Part shown: positions 25,855 through 33,492 of the stretch, piece by piece
How the letters are laid out: every line of letters begins with the position of its first letter
Numbering within the stretch: the stretch's first letter is position 1
NCBI RefSeq assembly: GCF_028735875.1
Contig: NZ_CP117834.1
Location: 2,034,001 to 2,098,000 of the forward strand
Direction of reading: 5' to 3'
DNA: 64,000 nucleotides
From: Shouchella hunanensis
Lineage (GTDB): Bacteria > Bacillota > Bacilli > Bacillales > Bacillaceae_D
The notes under the pieces: model-generated
Told to the model about the DNA's origin: nothing
Database searches by the model: none
What the model saw: the letters and a program-made list of their open reading frames with translations, nothing else
Program-made: the position numbers and the translations under genes

Positions 25855-27213
25855 CTATGCGTGGAAAAACGCTTTGAGACGCTTGTTTTTTTGAATAAGG
25901 AAAACGTCCAATAAGAACACAACGAGAAGAGAAAGGGCAACAAGTGGAAACACAACAGCAAATAAGAGTAAAATGACGAGCAAAGCCCGGTTATGACGAA
26001 TGGAGTTTGCTTTCGGAGCACCCATATGATGTTGAGGCTTCCGACGTCTCCATAAGAAAAACCCTGATACAATGATGCCAACTAAGCCGATACAAATGAG
26101 TAAGCCGAACAACTGATTAAGAAGTCCGAATTCAAGCCCTTTATGAATCGTAATCCCCGTTGCCATCCATTTTCCAACTAGACCATAGTCGTCATACCGA
26201 TAATCGGCGAGAACAGCTCCTGTATATTGATCCACATACATCGTCGCTTCGTCTCTTGCTTGGTCAGGAAAGGCAGAAAGCGTGAAGGAGCCTGTTTCAC
26301 TTCTTGGAAAGTAAACGGTGTAGCTCGGGTGTAATTCCCGGTGCAGTCCTGTTGTGACCACGTCATCAATCGAAACCTGTTCATACCCTTGCTCATTTCC
26401 AGAAAGCGGTACAGGTAATTTCTGTGCAGCCCAGGCTGATTCTGCCACATCCTCTGTTAAGGATTGCGGAGCATCACCTACCCAAATAGACGGGGGATAG
26501 CCATGTCCTGTACTTGTGGCTATATGCTGCACCCCGTTTCCCCAAAAACCAGTCCACAACATTCCTGTTAAAACGAAAAACAAGAGGCCAATGGATAGCC
26601 ACGCAGCAGGCACTGCGTGTAAATCGCGAACAAGAACACGCTTACCTTTTCGCACCCGCGGTAGCCAGACCCCATAGAGGTTGGGTTTGGAGCGCCTTGG
26701 CCACCACAAATAAAGGCCACTAGCGATCAAAATAATGGTCCACGAAGCTGTGAGCTCAACAACTCGATCCCCAAACGTTCCGAGCATCAGCTCGCTATGT
26801 AATTCTATTAACCGTTCCATCACTCGATTTTGATCCATGAGCACCCCTAACGATTCCCCAGTGTATGGATTCATGAAGACGGTGCCGGATGCCCCGTCGT
26901 CAAATGAAGCGCCAATAGCAACAGATCGAGTGGCTTCTTCACTAGGGGAATAAGAGGTAACCGTTGCAATATTCTCGTGAGCAGTGAGCGCATTTGCGAT
27001 CAACTCACTAGGCGGATACGTCACACCATCTTGGTTAGGACGCACATCGTAATACTCGCTGTAGATGGAAGCTTCAATCGTCCCTTTAAACAAGTAGATG
27101 CCTCCTGTAATCGCTAGAAGAAGTAAAATGGGTGCAATGATAAGACCAGCGTAAAAATGCCATCGCCAAACCGTACCATAACGCTTTAACGATCGAGGTG
27201 GATCTGTTTTCAA
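25855..27213 (-). CDS. PepSY-associated transmembrane protein
   Basis: A 452-residue membrane protein of the PepSY_TM family: TM1 near 20-42 (HFYAGLIIAPILLLLAITGGIYLF), an extracellular PepSY region, further helices with LHSELMLGTFGDRVVELTASW and LHAVPAAWLSIGLLFFVLTGMLWTG, and a late LHSxx/IHKGLEFGLLNQLFG segment with conserved His, typical of the ferric- or copper-reductase-like group. Conserved His in TM helices suggest haem or metal binding. Starts with TCATTCC..GAGGAATG site; operon with the YtkA-like lipoprotein. Iron-related function is possible but not shown. Confidence 0.85.
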   Translation of the reverse strand: MKTDPPRSLKRYGTVWRWHFYAGLIIAPILLLLAITGGIYLFKGTIEASIYSEYYDVRPNQDGVTYPPSELIANALTAHENIATVTSYSPSEEATRSVAIGASFDDGASGTVFMNPYTGESLGVLMDQNRVMERLIELHSELMLGTFGDRVVELTASWTIILIASGLYLWWPRRSKPNLYGVWLPRVRKGKRVLVRDLHAVPAAWLSIGLLFFVLTGMLWTGFWGNGVQHIATSTGHGYPPSIWVGDAPQSLTEDVAESAWAAQKLPVPLSGNEQGYEQVSIDDVVTTGLHRELHPSYTVYFPRSETGSFTLSAFPDQARDEATMYVDQYTGAVLADYRYDDYGLVGKWMATGITIHKGLEFGLLNQLFGLLICIGLVGIIVSGFFLWRRRKPQHHMGAPKANSIRHNRALLVILLLFAVVFPLVALSLLVVFLLDVFLIQKNKRLKAFFHA

Positions 27214-27249
27214 TGGTCATTCCTCATTTCGATTATAATAATATAATGT

Positions 27250-27272
27250 TTGTTGAACTAACTATACAACAA
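27250..27272 (-). promoter_or_regulatory. Small inverted repeat upstream of the PepSY operon
   Basis: TTGTTG and CAACAA arms with an 11-base spacer lie 37 bases upstream of the PepSY start, in the promoter zone of the minus-strand operon. Possible operator; no consensus recognised (it is not a good Fur box). Confidence 0.25.
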
Positions 27273-27525
27273 GGATAACGAAATAATGTGAACTAATTGT
27301 GTGTTTAGGTTGGGAAAATAAAAAAAGCACCTAAACGGTTTAGAAACAAGGCTTTTCCATAACGTTGGTCGCTTTTAATCCTTTATAAAGTCCTGCTGGC
27401 GCCGCTTGATCGTATCAAACACCACCTCGACTTACCCTCCCAATCACCATTTTATACTTTTCTCCATCCCATGATTGATTTTTTTGCGAAGCTTTCTCTT
27501 TTTCTAGTAGAGGGGGGAACATCAT

Positions 27526-27690
27526 ATGGAAAATCTACCTGATTGGGCAATTTTATTAGGGAACTTTGGTTTTCCCACGCTCGTGGCTGTTTATTTATTG
27601 ATTCGTTTTGAAAAACGAATTGAACATTTAACAGATGCGATTCGTGAACTAGAGAGAAGCACACATCAACAGAATGGAGGAAAACGATAA
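27526..27690 (+). CDS. YvrJ family small protein, 54 aa
   Basis: Short frame with AGAGGGGGG before ATG. One transmembrane helix (LGNFGFPTLVAVYLLI) followed by RFEKRIEHLTDAIREL, which is the YvrJ family pattern (NxGFPxxVxxYLLxRxExxLxxLxxxIxxL). YvrJ-like proteins often sit before lysis or sigma-factor genes and have holin-like size. Its TAA stop overlaps the ATG of the amidase by one base, so the two are translationally coupled and probably act together. Confidence 0.75.
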   Translation: MENLPDWAILLGNFGFPTLVAVYLLIRFEKRIEHLTDAIRELERSTHQQNGGKR

Positions 27691-28379
27691 TGGAACTAAA
27701 ACAAGATTTTATCCCACAATCAAATTCAAATCGTCCGCAGACTGCTTTACGCCCAACGCATATTACGGTTCATGAGACCGCTAATACGTCTAATGGGGCA
27801 AATGCCGAAATGCATGCACGTTACGTAAAGGGGGCAGATGCTCAGGCAAGACAAGTCTCATGGCATGTGACGGTGGATGATACTCAAGCGATTCAACACT
27901 TGCCTTTTAACGAAATCGGTTGGCACGCTGGTGCAAACGGGAATCGCCAATCAATAGGGATTGAAATTTGTGTAAACCGAGATGGCAACTTTCCGCAGGC
28001 ACGAGCAAACGCCATTTCCTTAGTGCGACGATTAATGAATGAACTATCAATTGGCATCAATTCAGTTGTTACGCACCAACATTGGACAGGCAAAAACTGT
28101 CCAGCAAATTTATTACCTTCTTGGAATCAATTTATTGCGGATGTTCGAGCAGGTACAAGCCCTGAACCGGCACCACCGATGGAGGGTCGTCTACTTCGCG
28201 TTATTGTCGACAGCTTATGGGTTTACAATCGACCGGATTGGAATGCACGCTATACGACGGTTTCAAGAAATGAAGTGTTCACCATTGCCGAGCAATTAAC
28301 AGTAAATGGCTCACGCATGTATCGATTAAAAAGCGGGCTCTATATTACGGCGAATCCGTCCTACGTTCAATTGATCTAA
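27690..28379 (+). CDS. N-acetylmuramoyl-L-alanine amidase (Amidase_2) with C-terminal SH3-like domain
   Basis: A 229-residue endolysin-type amidase without signal peptide. The Amidase_2 domain spans about 20-145; zinc ligands are His in THITVHETAN, His in VTHQHWTGKNCP and Cys in KNCP; SIGIEICVN is also typical. The C-terminal 65 residues (RLLRVIVDSLWVYNRPDWNARYTTVSRNEVFTI) form an SH3b-like wall-binding domain. XlyA/CwlA type, probably of prophage origin. Coupled to the YvrJ-like gene, which may provide export. A truncated close homologue lies at 54659. Confidence 0.9.
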   Translation: MELKQDFIPQSNSNRPQTALRPTHITVHETANTSNGANAEMHARYVKGADAQARQVSWHVTVDDTQAIQHLPFNEIGWHAGANGNRQSIGIEICVNRDGNFPQARANAISLVRRLMNELSIGINSVVTHQHWTGKNCPANLLPSWNQFIADVRAGTSPEPAPPMEGRLLRVIVDSLWVYNRPDWNARYTTVSRNEVFTIAEQLTVNGSRMYRLKSGLYITANPSYVQLI

Positions 28380-28384
28380 AAAAA

Positions 28385-28417
28385 CAGCCTGTCTCACTAG
28401 TGTGGGACAGGCTTTTG
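28385..28417 (+). terminator. Rho-independent terminator
   Basis: Stem AGCCTGTC...GACAGGCT with inner CAC/GTG pairing, followed by TTTTG. Confidence 0.82.
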
Positions 28418-28478
28418 TAAAGTTTGTGTAAATGTATTTTGTAAGATGTGACGCAAACCGCTTCCGGTTAAGAGAATT

Positions 28479-28754
28479 TGCTATAATCCTCTTACACCAA
28501 ATGCGTGAGGAAGCCCGAACGTAAAGGTGTTTAGTCAACAATACGTATACGATAGGGAGGGACACCCATTGGGAAGGCGACGCTTTTTAACAGAAATCAA
28601 ACGGAACTAGCGCAAGAAACGGTTGCTTTTCTAAGCTGCCCTCTTTGTCATTCATAAAAGATTGAGGAGCTAAAGAGAAAAGTGAATCCGTTTCTGAGAG
28701 TGACTGAAACAAACAACAATTCTTGGAGGTGAATCCCTTCTTTAAGGGAAATCA
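28479..28754 (+). promoter_or_regulatory. Extended -10 promoter and 260-base leader of the CNNM operon
   Basis: TGCTATAAT at 28479-28487 is an extended -10 element; transcription from there gives a leader of about 260 bases before the TTG start. The leader contains pairing segments such as ACACC/GGTGT (28495-28499 with 28525-28529) and AGCT..CCTC/GAGG AGCT (28635-28675). It does not match a riboswitch class that I can recognise. CNNM-type Mg2+ transporter genes are often under leader control, so a regulatory RNA is possible. Confidence 0.4.
28734..28749 (+). promoter_or_regulatory. Hairpin between Shine-Dalgarno and TTG start of the first CNNM gene
   Basis: GGAGGTGA (28725-28732) and the TTG at 28755 are 22 bases apart, too far for normal initiation. 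A hairpin TCCCTT-CTTT-AAGGGA fills the gap and, once folded, brings the site to an effective six bases. The next gene has the same arrangement with different sequence. Confidence 0.6.
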
Positions 28755-30086
28755 TTGGAAGTAAGCACATTTATTAATCTCTTGCTCATTGTACTATTTT
28801 TAGCATTAACCGCTTTCTTTGTAGCTTCTGAATTTGCGGTCGTCAAGATCCGAAGCTCACGAATTGATCAACTGATTGCGGAAGGAAATAAACAGGCGAC
28901 TGTTGCCAAAACCATAACGCAGAATCTCGATTACTATTTATCGGCCTGTCAGCTTGGGATTACCGTAACAGCTTTAGGCTTAGGTGCACTTGGTAAGCCT
29001 GCTGTAAGTAGTTTGATGTATCCTTTGTTTGACTTCTTTAATGTGTCAGATTCCTTATCATCTGCTATTTCTTATGCAGTTGCGTTTTTGCTTGTGACCT
29101 ATTTACACGTTGTCATCGGGGAAATGGCGCCTAAGACATTGGCAATTCAATTCTCGGAAAAAATGACTTTGCTTTTATCAGGGCCATTGTTTTGGTTCGG
29201 TAAACTGATGTACCCATTTATTCTGACGTTAAATGGTGCCTCTCGTTCATTGTTAAGAGTGTTTGGCGTCAAGCCGCTTGGTCATGATCAAGCGTACACA
29301 GAAGAAGAACTGAAAATTATTATGGCGCAAAGCTATGCAGGCGGCGCGATTGATAAAGAAGAACTTCAATATATGGAGAACGTCTTTTCATTTGACGAAC
29401 ATGTGGCAAAAGACATTATGGTGCCACGTACAGAAATGATTACCATCCATGAAGGCATGGCGATAGAGGAACTCGTGGCGTTAATGGATCGCTACAACTA
29501 TACGCGATACCCAGTTATAGAAGATGGCGACAAAGACAATATTATTGGCGTCGTCAACGCGAAGAAAATGCTTCAAGCGATTGTTGCTGGTAAAGATGTA
29601 TCCATTAAGTCCTATATGCGCGAGCTTCCATTTATTTTTGAAGCAACGAGCATTCAAGATGTGATGCACAAAATGCAAAAAGAAAAAGTGCATATGGCTG
29701 TCATTATTGATGAATTCGGTGGTACGGCAGGTCTTGTCACAATGGAAGAAGTCATTGAAGAATTGGTCGGGGAAATACGTGACGAATTCGATCGGGATGA
29801 AGAAAGCGATATTGAACAAGTCGGACCGAACGATTACTTGATTAACGGTCGTGTGCTGTTAAATGATTTAGAGGAGCAATTTGGATTGGTGTTTCATGAT
29901 CGCGAACACGTGGATACCATCGGTGGCTGGCTCTTACAAAACAGTCACGTCATGGATGGACCGATTGAAGGCATTCAAATGGAAGTAGAAGGCCATGTTT
30001 GGTCGGTTGTAGCAGCAGACGAACACCATGTTAAGAAAGTAAAGTGGACGCAACCCCAACCAGTTAAGCTTACTCAAGCAACTTAA
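28755..30086 (+). CDS. Hemolysin/CNNM family transporter (DUF21, two CBS, CorC_HlyC)
   Basis: A 443-residue membrane protein. DUF21 transmembrane domain about residues 1-190 with FFVASEFAVVKIRSSR, YYLSACQLGIT and IGEMAPKTLAIQ, the family signatures; two CBS domains about 205-330 (MVPRTEM, TRYPVIEDGD, AVIIDEFGGTAGLVT); a C-terminal CorC_HlyC domain about 345-430. Homologues (YhdP, MpfA, mammalian CNNM) take part in Mg2+ efflux. Start TTG; its ribosome site is separated by a hairpin (see separate entry). The paralogous gene follows 41 bases after its stop. Confidence 0.92.
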   Translation: MEVSTFINLLLIVLFLALTAFFVASEFAVVKIRSSRIDQLIAEGNKQATVAKTITQNLDYYLSACQLGITVTALGLGALGKPAVSSLMYPLFDFFNVSDSLSSAISYAVAFLLVTYLHVVIGEMAPKTLAIQFSEKMTLLLSGPLFWFGKLMYPFILTLNGASRSLLRVFGVKPLGHDQAYTEEELKIIMAQSYAGGAIDKEELQYMENVFSFDEHVAKDIMVPRTEMITIHEGMAIEELVALMDRYNYTRYPVIEDGDKDNIIGVVNAKKMLQAIVAGKDVSIKSYMRELPFIFEATSIQDVMHKMQKEKVHMAVIIDEFGGTAGLVTMEEVIEELVGEIRDEFDRDEESDIEQVGPNDYLINGRVLLNDLEEQFGLVFHDREHVDTIGGWLLQNSHVMDGPIEGIQMEVEGHVWSVVAADEHHVKKVKWTQPQPVKLTQAT

Positions 30087-30103
30087 ATGATACGGAGGTG
30101 AAC

Positions 30104-30122
30104 CCTTCTCAACATGAGAAGG
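30104..30122 (+). promoter_or_regulatory. Hairpin between Shine-Dalgarno and TTG start of the second CNNM gene
   Basis: GGAGGTGA at 30094-30101, a seven-base-pair hairpin CCTTCTC-AACAT-GAGAAGG at 30104-30122 and then ATGAA TTG. Folding gives an effective spacing of about seven bases. The stem differs in sequence from that before the first paralogue, but position and function match. Confidence 0.6.
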
Positions 30123-30127
30123 ATGAA

Positions 30128-31186
30128 TTGGACCCAATTATTAGTGTAAATCTAACCCTTGTCGCACTCTTTATTCTTTTGACCGGACTGTTTGTCGGTG
30201 GAGAATTTGCGATTTTAAAGGTTCGGATGTCAAGGCTTGATCAGCTCGTTTCAGAAGGGAACAAAAAAGCGGTTCTTGCTAAGAAAGTGGCACATGAGCT
30301 TGATTACTACCTATCTGCCTGCCAGCTAGGGATTACCATTACAGCGCTTGTGCTAGGTGCATTAGGTGAACCAACTGTTCAAAATATCCTGCGACCTGTG
30401 TTTGACTACTACAGCGTCCCAGACGCATTGGCAACCGCCATGTCTTACGCCATTGCCCTTGCTATCGTCACTTTTCTCCACGTGGTAATTGGAGAATTAG
30501 CGCCAAAAACACTTGCGATTCAGTTTCCTGAGAAGATGACGCTTCTATTAGCACCTCCCCTTTACTGGTTTGGGGTCATCATGGGACCCTTCATTCGCAT
30601 TTTAAACGGATCAGCCCGCAAGTTACTAGGGTGGTTTGGCGTTAAACCAGCAGGGCATGAGACCGTCTACTCAGAAGAAGAGTTGAAGCTTATCGTCTCA
30701 GACAGTTACAATAGCGGACAAATCAACCAAACTGAGCTAGCTTACTTGGAAAACATCTTCTCATTTGATGGACGAACATTAAGCGAGATCATGATTCCGA
30801 AAGAGCAAGTCGTGACGTTACAGGAAAACATGGAGATCGATGACATTTTAACAACCATTGAGCAACAAGGATACACCCGTTATCCCGTTATAAACCGAGA
30901 AGGAACAAGGATCGTTGGTTTTGTAAACACGAAAGAAATGCTCACAAGTATCGCAGCAGGTCGTGCCAACGGGATCGATTCGTACTTGCACCACATCCCA
31001 CGTGTAAAAGAATCTTTGATCATACAAGACGTCTTCTTAAAGATGAAAGCCACACGCACCCATATGGTGATGGTGACAAATGATCAAGGTGACATAAGCG
31101 GTCTTGTGACGATGGAAGACATTCTAAGTGAAATTGTCGGTGACTTGGAAGAAGAAGATTACGATAACGTTGGTCTGGCAACGTAA
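30128..31186 (+). CDS. Hemolysin/CNNM family transporter paralogue lacking the CorC_HlyC domain
   Basis: A 352-residue protein closely related to the gene before it. The TTG at 30128 is chosen by alignment with the paralogue (MDPIISVNLTLVALF with MEVSTFINLLLIVLF); the frame can also be read from a GTG at 30098, which overlaps the ribosome site. DUF21 domain (GGEFAILKVRMSR, YYLSACQLGIT, IGELAPKTLAIQ) and two CBS domains are present, but the protein stops after GLVTMEDILSEIVGDL, so the C-terminal CorC_HlyC domain is absent. It likely forms heteromers with or works beside the upstream paralogue in metal export. Confidence 0.9.
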   Translation: MDPIISVNLTLVALFILLTGLFVGGEFAILKVRMSRLDQLVSEGNKKAVLAKKVAHELDYYLSACQLGITITALVLGALGEPTVQNILRPVFDYYSVPDALATAMSYAIALAIVTFLHVVIGELAPKTLAIQFPEKMTLLLAPPLYWFGVIMGPFIRILNGSARKLLGWFGVKPAGHETVYSEEELKLIVSDSYNSGQINQTELAYLENIFSFDGRTLSEIMIPKEQVVTLQENMEIDDILTTIEQQGYTRYPVINREGTRIVGFVNTKEMLTSIAAGRANGIDSYLHHIPRVKESLIIQDVFLKMKATRTHMVMVTNDQGDISGLVTMEDILSEIVGDLEEEDYDNVGLAT

Positions 31187-31292
31187 ACGAAAACCTTTAG
31201 GGATTTTTCGTGTAAGTACGCAGAGCGTTATACACACGTGGACACATACCTTTCAAAAAAAGATAGGGAAACATTTTAATAAAGGTATCTGT

Positions 31293-31322
31293 AACGGCCA
31301 GACTTTTGTCTGGTCGTTTTTG
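31293..31322 (+). terminator. Rho-independent terminator of the CNNM operon
   Basis: Stem AACGGCCAGAC / GTCTGGTCGTT, TTTT loop, followed by TTTTTG. Confidence 0.88.
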
Positions 31323-31535
31323 TGCTTTTAAGGTAGTAAGATATAACGGGGGTTTCGGTAGTTTATTAGAAAATGTCACAATTTCACCCTGACTAAAGAT
31401 GAAATTAATGTCGAATTAAATAGACAGCTACTGTTAAATAGAATTCTTATTGAAAATATTTTATAAGAAAAATTGTTTTTATTGAATGAATTTTTAGATT
31501 AATGTACAATTAATGTAGATTGGAGGTGAATAACA
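31323..31535 (+). other. AT-rich intergenic region upstream of the 123-aa secreted protein gene
   Basis: No gene seen. The last 100 bases are AT-rich and end in TTGGAGGTGAATAAC directly before the next start; a promoter probably lies here (for example TACAAT at 31505) but I cannot define it well. Confidence 0.3.
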
Positions 31536-31907
31536 ATGAAAAATAGATTACATACGATGGGTCTGGTCATGATTGCTTTCTTCATATTCTCTGGATTCTC
31601 TTTTAGTGAAACAGTTGAAGAAGTCAATGACGAAGAGGTGAGCATTTATTCTCACAATGTTGCAGCAAGCTATTTACCTAGTACAAATCGAATTGCAATA
31701 ACTGTACTAAATGGAACTCCAAATGCTACCGCAACTGTTTTTGTTGCTCCTTATGGTCAATCAGTCCATGCTTCTACAACAATTAGATTAAATTCTGCTG
31801 GCAATGGAACTACCACTTTTACCCTACCTTCTAATGCACGGGGAACTTGGGCTGCAGGTGCTCGAATTGGCAATACTACTAAACAAGTAAATGTTAGAAC
31901 GAGGTAA
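31536..31907 (+). CDS. Secreted hypothetical protein, 123 aa
   Basis: Signal peptide MKNRLHTMGLVMIAFFIFSG followed by a mature part of about 95 residues with alternating polar-hydrophobic strands (SYLPSTNRIAITVLNGTPNATATVFVAPYGQ, TTIRLNSAGNGTTTFTLPSNARGTWAAGARIGN), consistent with a small beta-sandwich. No Cys in the mature part. I do not recognise the family. RBS TGGAGGTGAATAAC. Monocistronic with its own terminator. Confidence 0.7.
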   Translation: MKNRLHTMGLVMIAFFIFSGFSFSETVEEVNDEEVSIYSHNVAASYLPSTNRIAITVLNGTPNATATVFVAPYGQSVHASTTIRLNSAGNGTTTFTLPSNARGTWAAGARIGNTTKQVNVRTR

Positions 31908-31924
31908 AGGTAAAGTGAAAAGGT

Positions 31925-31961
31925 AAAGCCCGATTGAAGGTGACTTCGTTCGGGCTTTTTA
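31925..31961 (+). terminator. Rho-independent terminator
   Basis: Stem AAAGCCCGA / TCGGGCTTT with a loop of about 16 bases, followed by TT. Confidence 0.82.
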
Positions 31962-32013
31962 AGTAATAAAAAGCTACGAGGAAGAGACACTCCTCATAGC
32001 GATGCTAAGGATG

Positions 32014-32124
32014 CTAATGTTTTAAGTATTTTCGTAAAGCTTTGGCGCTAAGAAAAAGTAAGTAGAAGGCAAAACCAAGACCTACAAAAGCGATCACTTG
32101 CAATACCGTACCGAAATCGAAAAT
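32014..32124 (-). CDS. Possible small hydrophobic protein with ATT start, 36 aa
   Basis: On the minus strand AAGGAGG is followed eight bases later by ATT and an open frame of 36 codons: I-F-D-F-G-T-V-L-Q-V-I-A-F-V-G-L-G-F-A-F then YLLFLSAKALRKYLKH. One transmembrane helix with a basic C-terminus resembles many small Bacillus membrane peptides. There is no ATG, GTG or TTG at the right distance, so it either uses ATT, as infC does, or has lost its start. Confidence 0.4.
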   Translation of the reverse strand: MFDFGTVLQVIAFVGLGFAFYLLFLSAKALRKYLKH

Positions 32125-32389
32125 GATAAGCCCCTCCTTGAATCGTTCTAGTTAGTCAATCTACGACGAAGGGAAAGAGGGGGTTTCATTATAATGGGCT
32201 CGTAAGCATTCGTGCAATTGATATCTTAATGGGTATTTACTAGCAAAACGAATATATTCTCAACCTAAAGAGACGAATGGGATTGCGAATTTTTTGGGAG
32301 TTTGAAATAATTGATAGGAAGCTAAAAGTGAACGACGACAGTCTTACACTTGGTAAAGCAAAATGATGATTCCAATAAGGAGGATGTTT

Positions 32390-32899
32390 ATGCGTCCACG
32401 CCCTTTGTCTATTGAAAATCCAGAGCATGATCGGTATGTGAGCCTTGTTCCTGATGGCGATATTAAAGACATACTTACTAATCAACGAAATGAGAACATT
32501 CCCTTCCTAAGCAGCGTGTCAGAGGAGTTAGCAAAAAAAGCATATGCTCCAGGAAAATGGACTTTAAAAGAAGTAATTGGGCATATGACCGATTCGGAAC
32601 GTGTGATGGCGTATCGCATGCTTGCCATTGCGCGAAATGAAAGTGAACCACTCCCAGCAATGGACCAGAATCAATATGTTTCTGCAGCACACTTTAACAA
32701 ACAATCGTGGGAGCAGTTACTCGTTGGTTTAGACGCGGTACGCGGCAACACGTTAAGCCTAATCTCAACCATTGATGATGAGGCGTGGGTTCGGTGTGGG
32801 ACTGTAATGAACAGTTCGGTATCGGTAGGCGCCATTGCATATGGCATTGCCGGGCACGAATTACACCATATGAAAGTAATTAGAGCTAAATACGTGTAA
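32390..32899 (+). CDS. DinB family protein (DinB_2)
   Basis: A 169-residue four-helix protein. ATG 32390 with AAGGAGGATGTTT upstream is preferred over an in-frame ATG at 32363. The DinB/YfiT layout is visible: YAPGKWTLKEVIGHMTDSERVMAYRMLAIAR, then FNKQSWEQLLVGLDAVR and the C-terminal GAIAYGIAGHELHHMKVIR. The metal-site histidines are His in IGHMTDSERV and the two in GHELHHMKV. DinB-type proteins are thiol-S-transferase-like, often bacillithiol-linked; substrate unknown. Confidence 0.88.
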   Translation: MRPRPLSIENPEHDRYVSLVPDGDIKDILTNQRNENIPFLSSVSEELAKKAYAPGKWTLKEVIGHMTDSERVMAYRMLAIARNESEPLPAMDQNQYVSAAHFNKQSWEQLLVGLDAVRGNTLSLISTIDDEAWVRCGTVMNSSVSVGAIAYGIAGHELHHMKVIRAKYV

Positions 32900-32965
32900 A
32901 CCTTTTTTAAAAGCATATGGTGGGGAAATTTGGGTTTGTGCTGAATTTTTATATATTGAAATTGT

Positions 32966-33331
32966 TTAAGAGCTGTGGCATGTATGCGTATCATCACTAC
33001 GTTTTTTCTGTTTAAACTTTATAATGTCCCAATCTCCATATAATTCCTCATCACTGAATGTCATTCTCACTTCATAGGAATGGTGATTGTCAGAAGCAAC
33101 TAAATCAACTTTGAATTGGTGTCCTTCTAAAGTTTTCTTAAAAGAATGACCATGTACGCAACTGAAACTCATTGGATTATCAAATTTCATTTTGAGTTCG
33201 TTGGAAATAGAGACGAACAGTATCGATTCAATAATCTGATCTTGTTGACTTTGGGAATTTGATTCACCATGAGCCTGTATTGGTGTCGAAAGGATTGTTG
33301 CAACGAATAGTATGAGTATAGGTACTTTCAT
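32966..33331 (-). CDS. Secreted hypothetical protein, 121 aa (possibly DUF3888-like)
   Basis: Signal peptide MKVPILILFVATILSTPIQA, then a mature region with QQDQIIESILFVSISNELKMKF, an isolated Cys in SFSCVHGHSF, and GHQFKVDLVASDNHHSYEVRMTFSDEELYGDWDIIKFKQKK near the C-terminus (written in parts). The pattern of an N-terminal helix followed by a beta-hairpin and a final I-x-F strand recalls DUF3888 proteins of Bacillus, but the match is weak. RBS AAGGAGCTGAATGA. No partner seen. Confidence 0.6.
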   Translation of the reverse strand: MKVPILILFVATILSTPIQAHGESNSQSQQDQIIESILFVSISNELKMKFDNPMSFSCVHGHSFKKTLEGHQFKVDLVASDNHHSYEVRMTFSDEELYGDWDIIKFKQKKRSDDTHTCHSS

Positions 33332-33492
33332 TCATTCAGCTCCTTAAACAGCATTGTCGTTATTATGTACTAAAAGAAGAATGTAATTCAATTTTCACTG
33401 CTAGCATTTCCATTCAAAAATTTTAAAAACTGTTGTTTTTTTTCATATATCTTCTCTATAAACCGTATTACTTTAAAAAGGAGAGGATTTGA

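Noticed and set aside
27303-27360. Alternative hairpins CTAAACCGTTTAG and GTTTAGGT/ACCTAAAC, terminator-like on the minus strand
   Set aside because: There is no minus-strand gene upstream that could need it; not listed as a feature.
28576-28662. Short frame ending in SCPLCHS inside the CNNM leader
   Set aside because: Only ATT is available as start and the TTG in the region leads to a 13-codon frame; the Cys pair alone is not enough.
29481-29819. 112-codon minus-strand frame inside the CNNM gene
   Set aside because: Antisense to well-conserved CBS domains; no ribosome site.
31527-31910. 123-aa secreted protein as a bacteriocin
   Set aside because: No double-glycine leader, no Cys and no transport or immunity gene beside it; left as unknown secreted protein.
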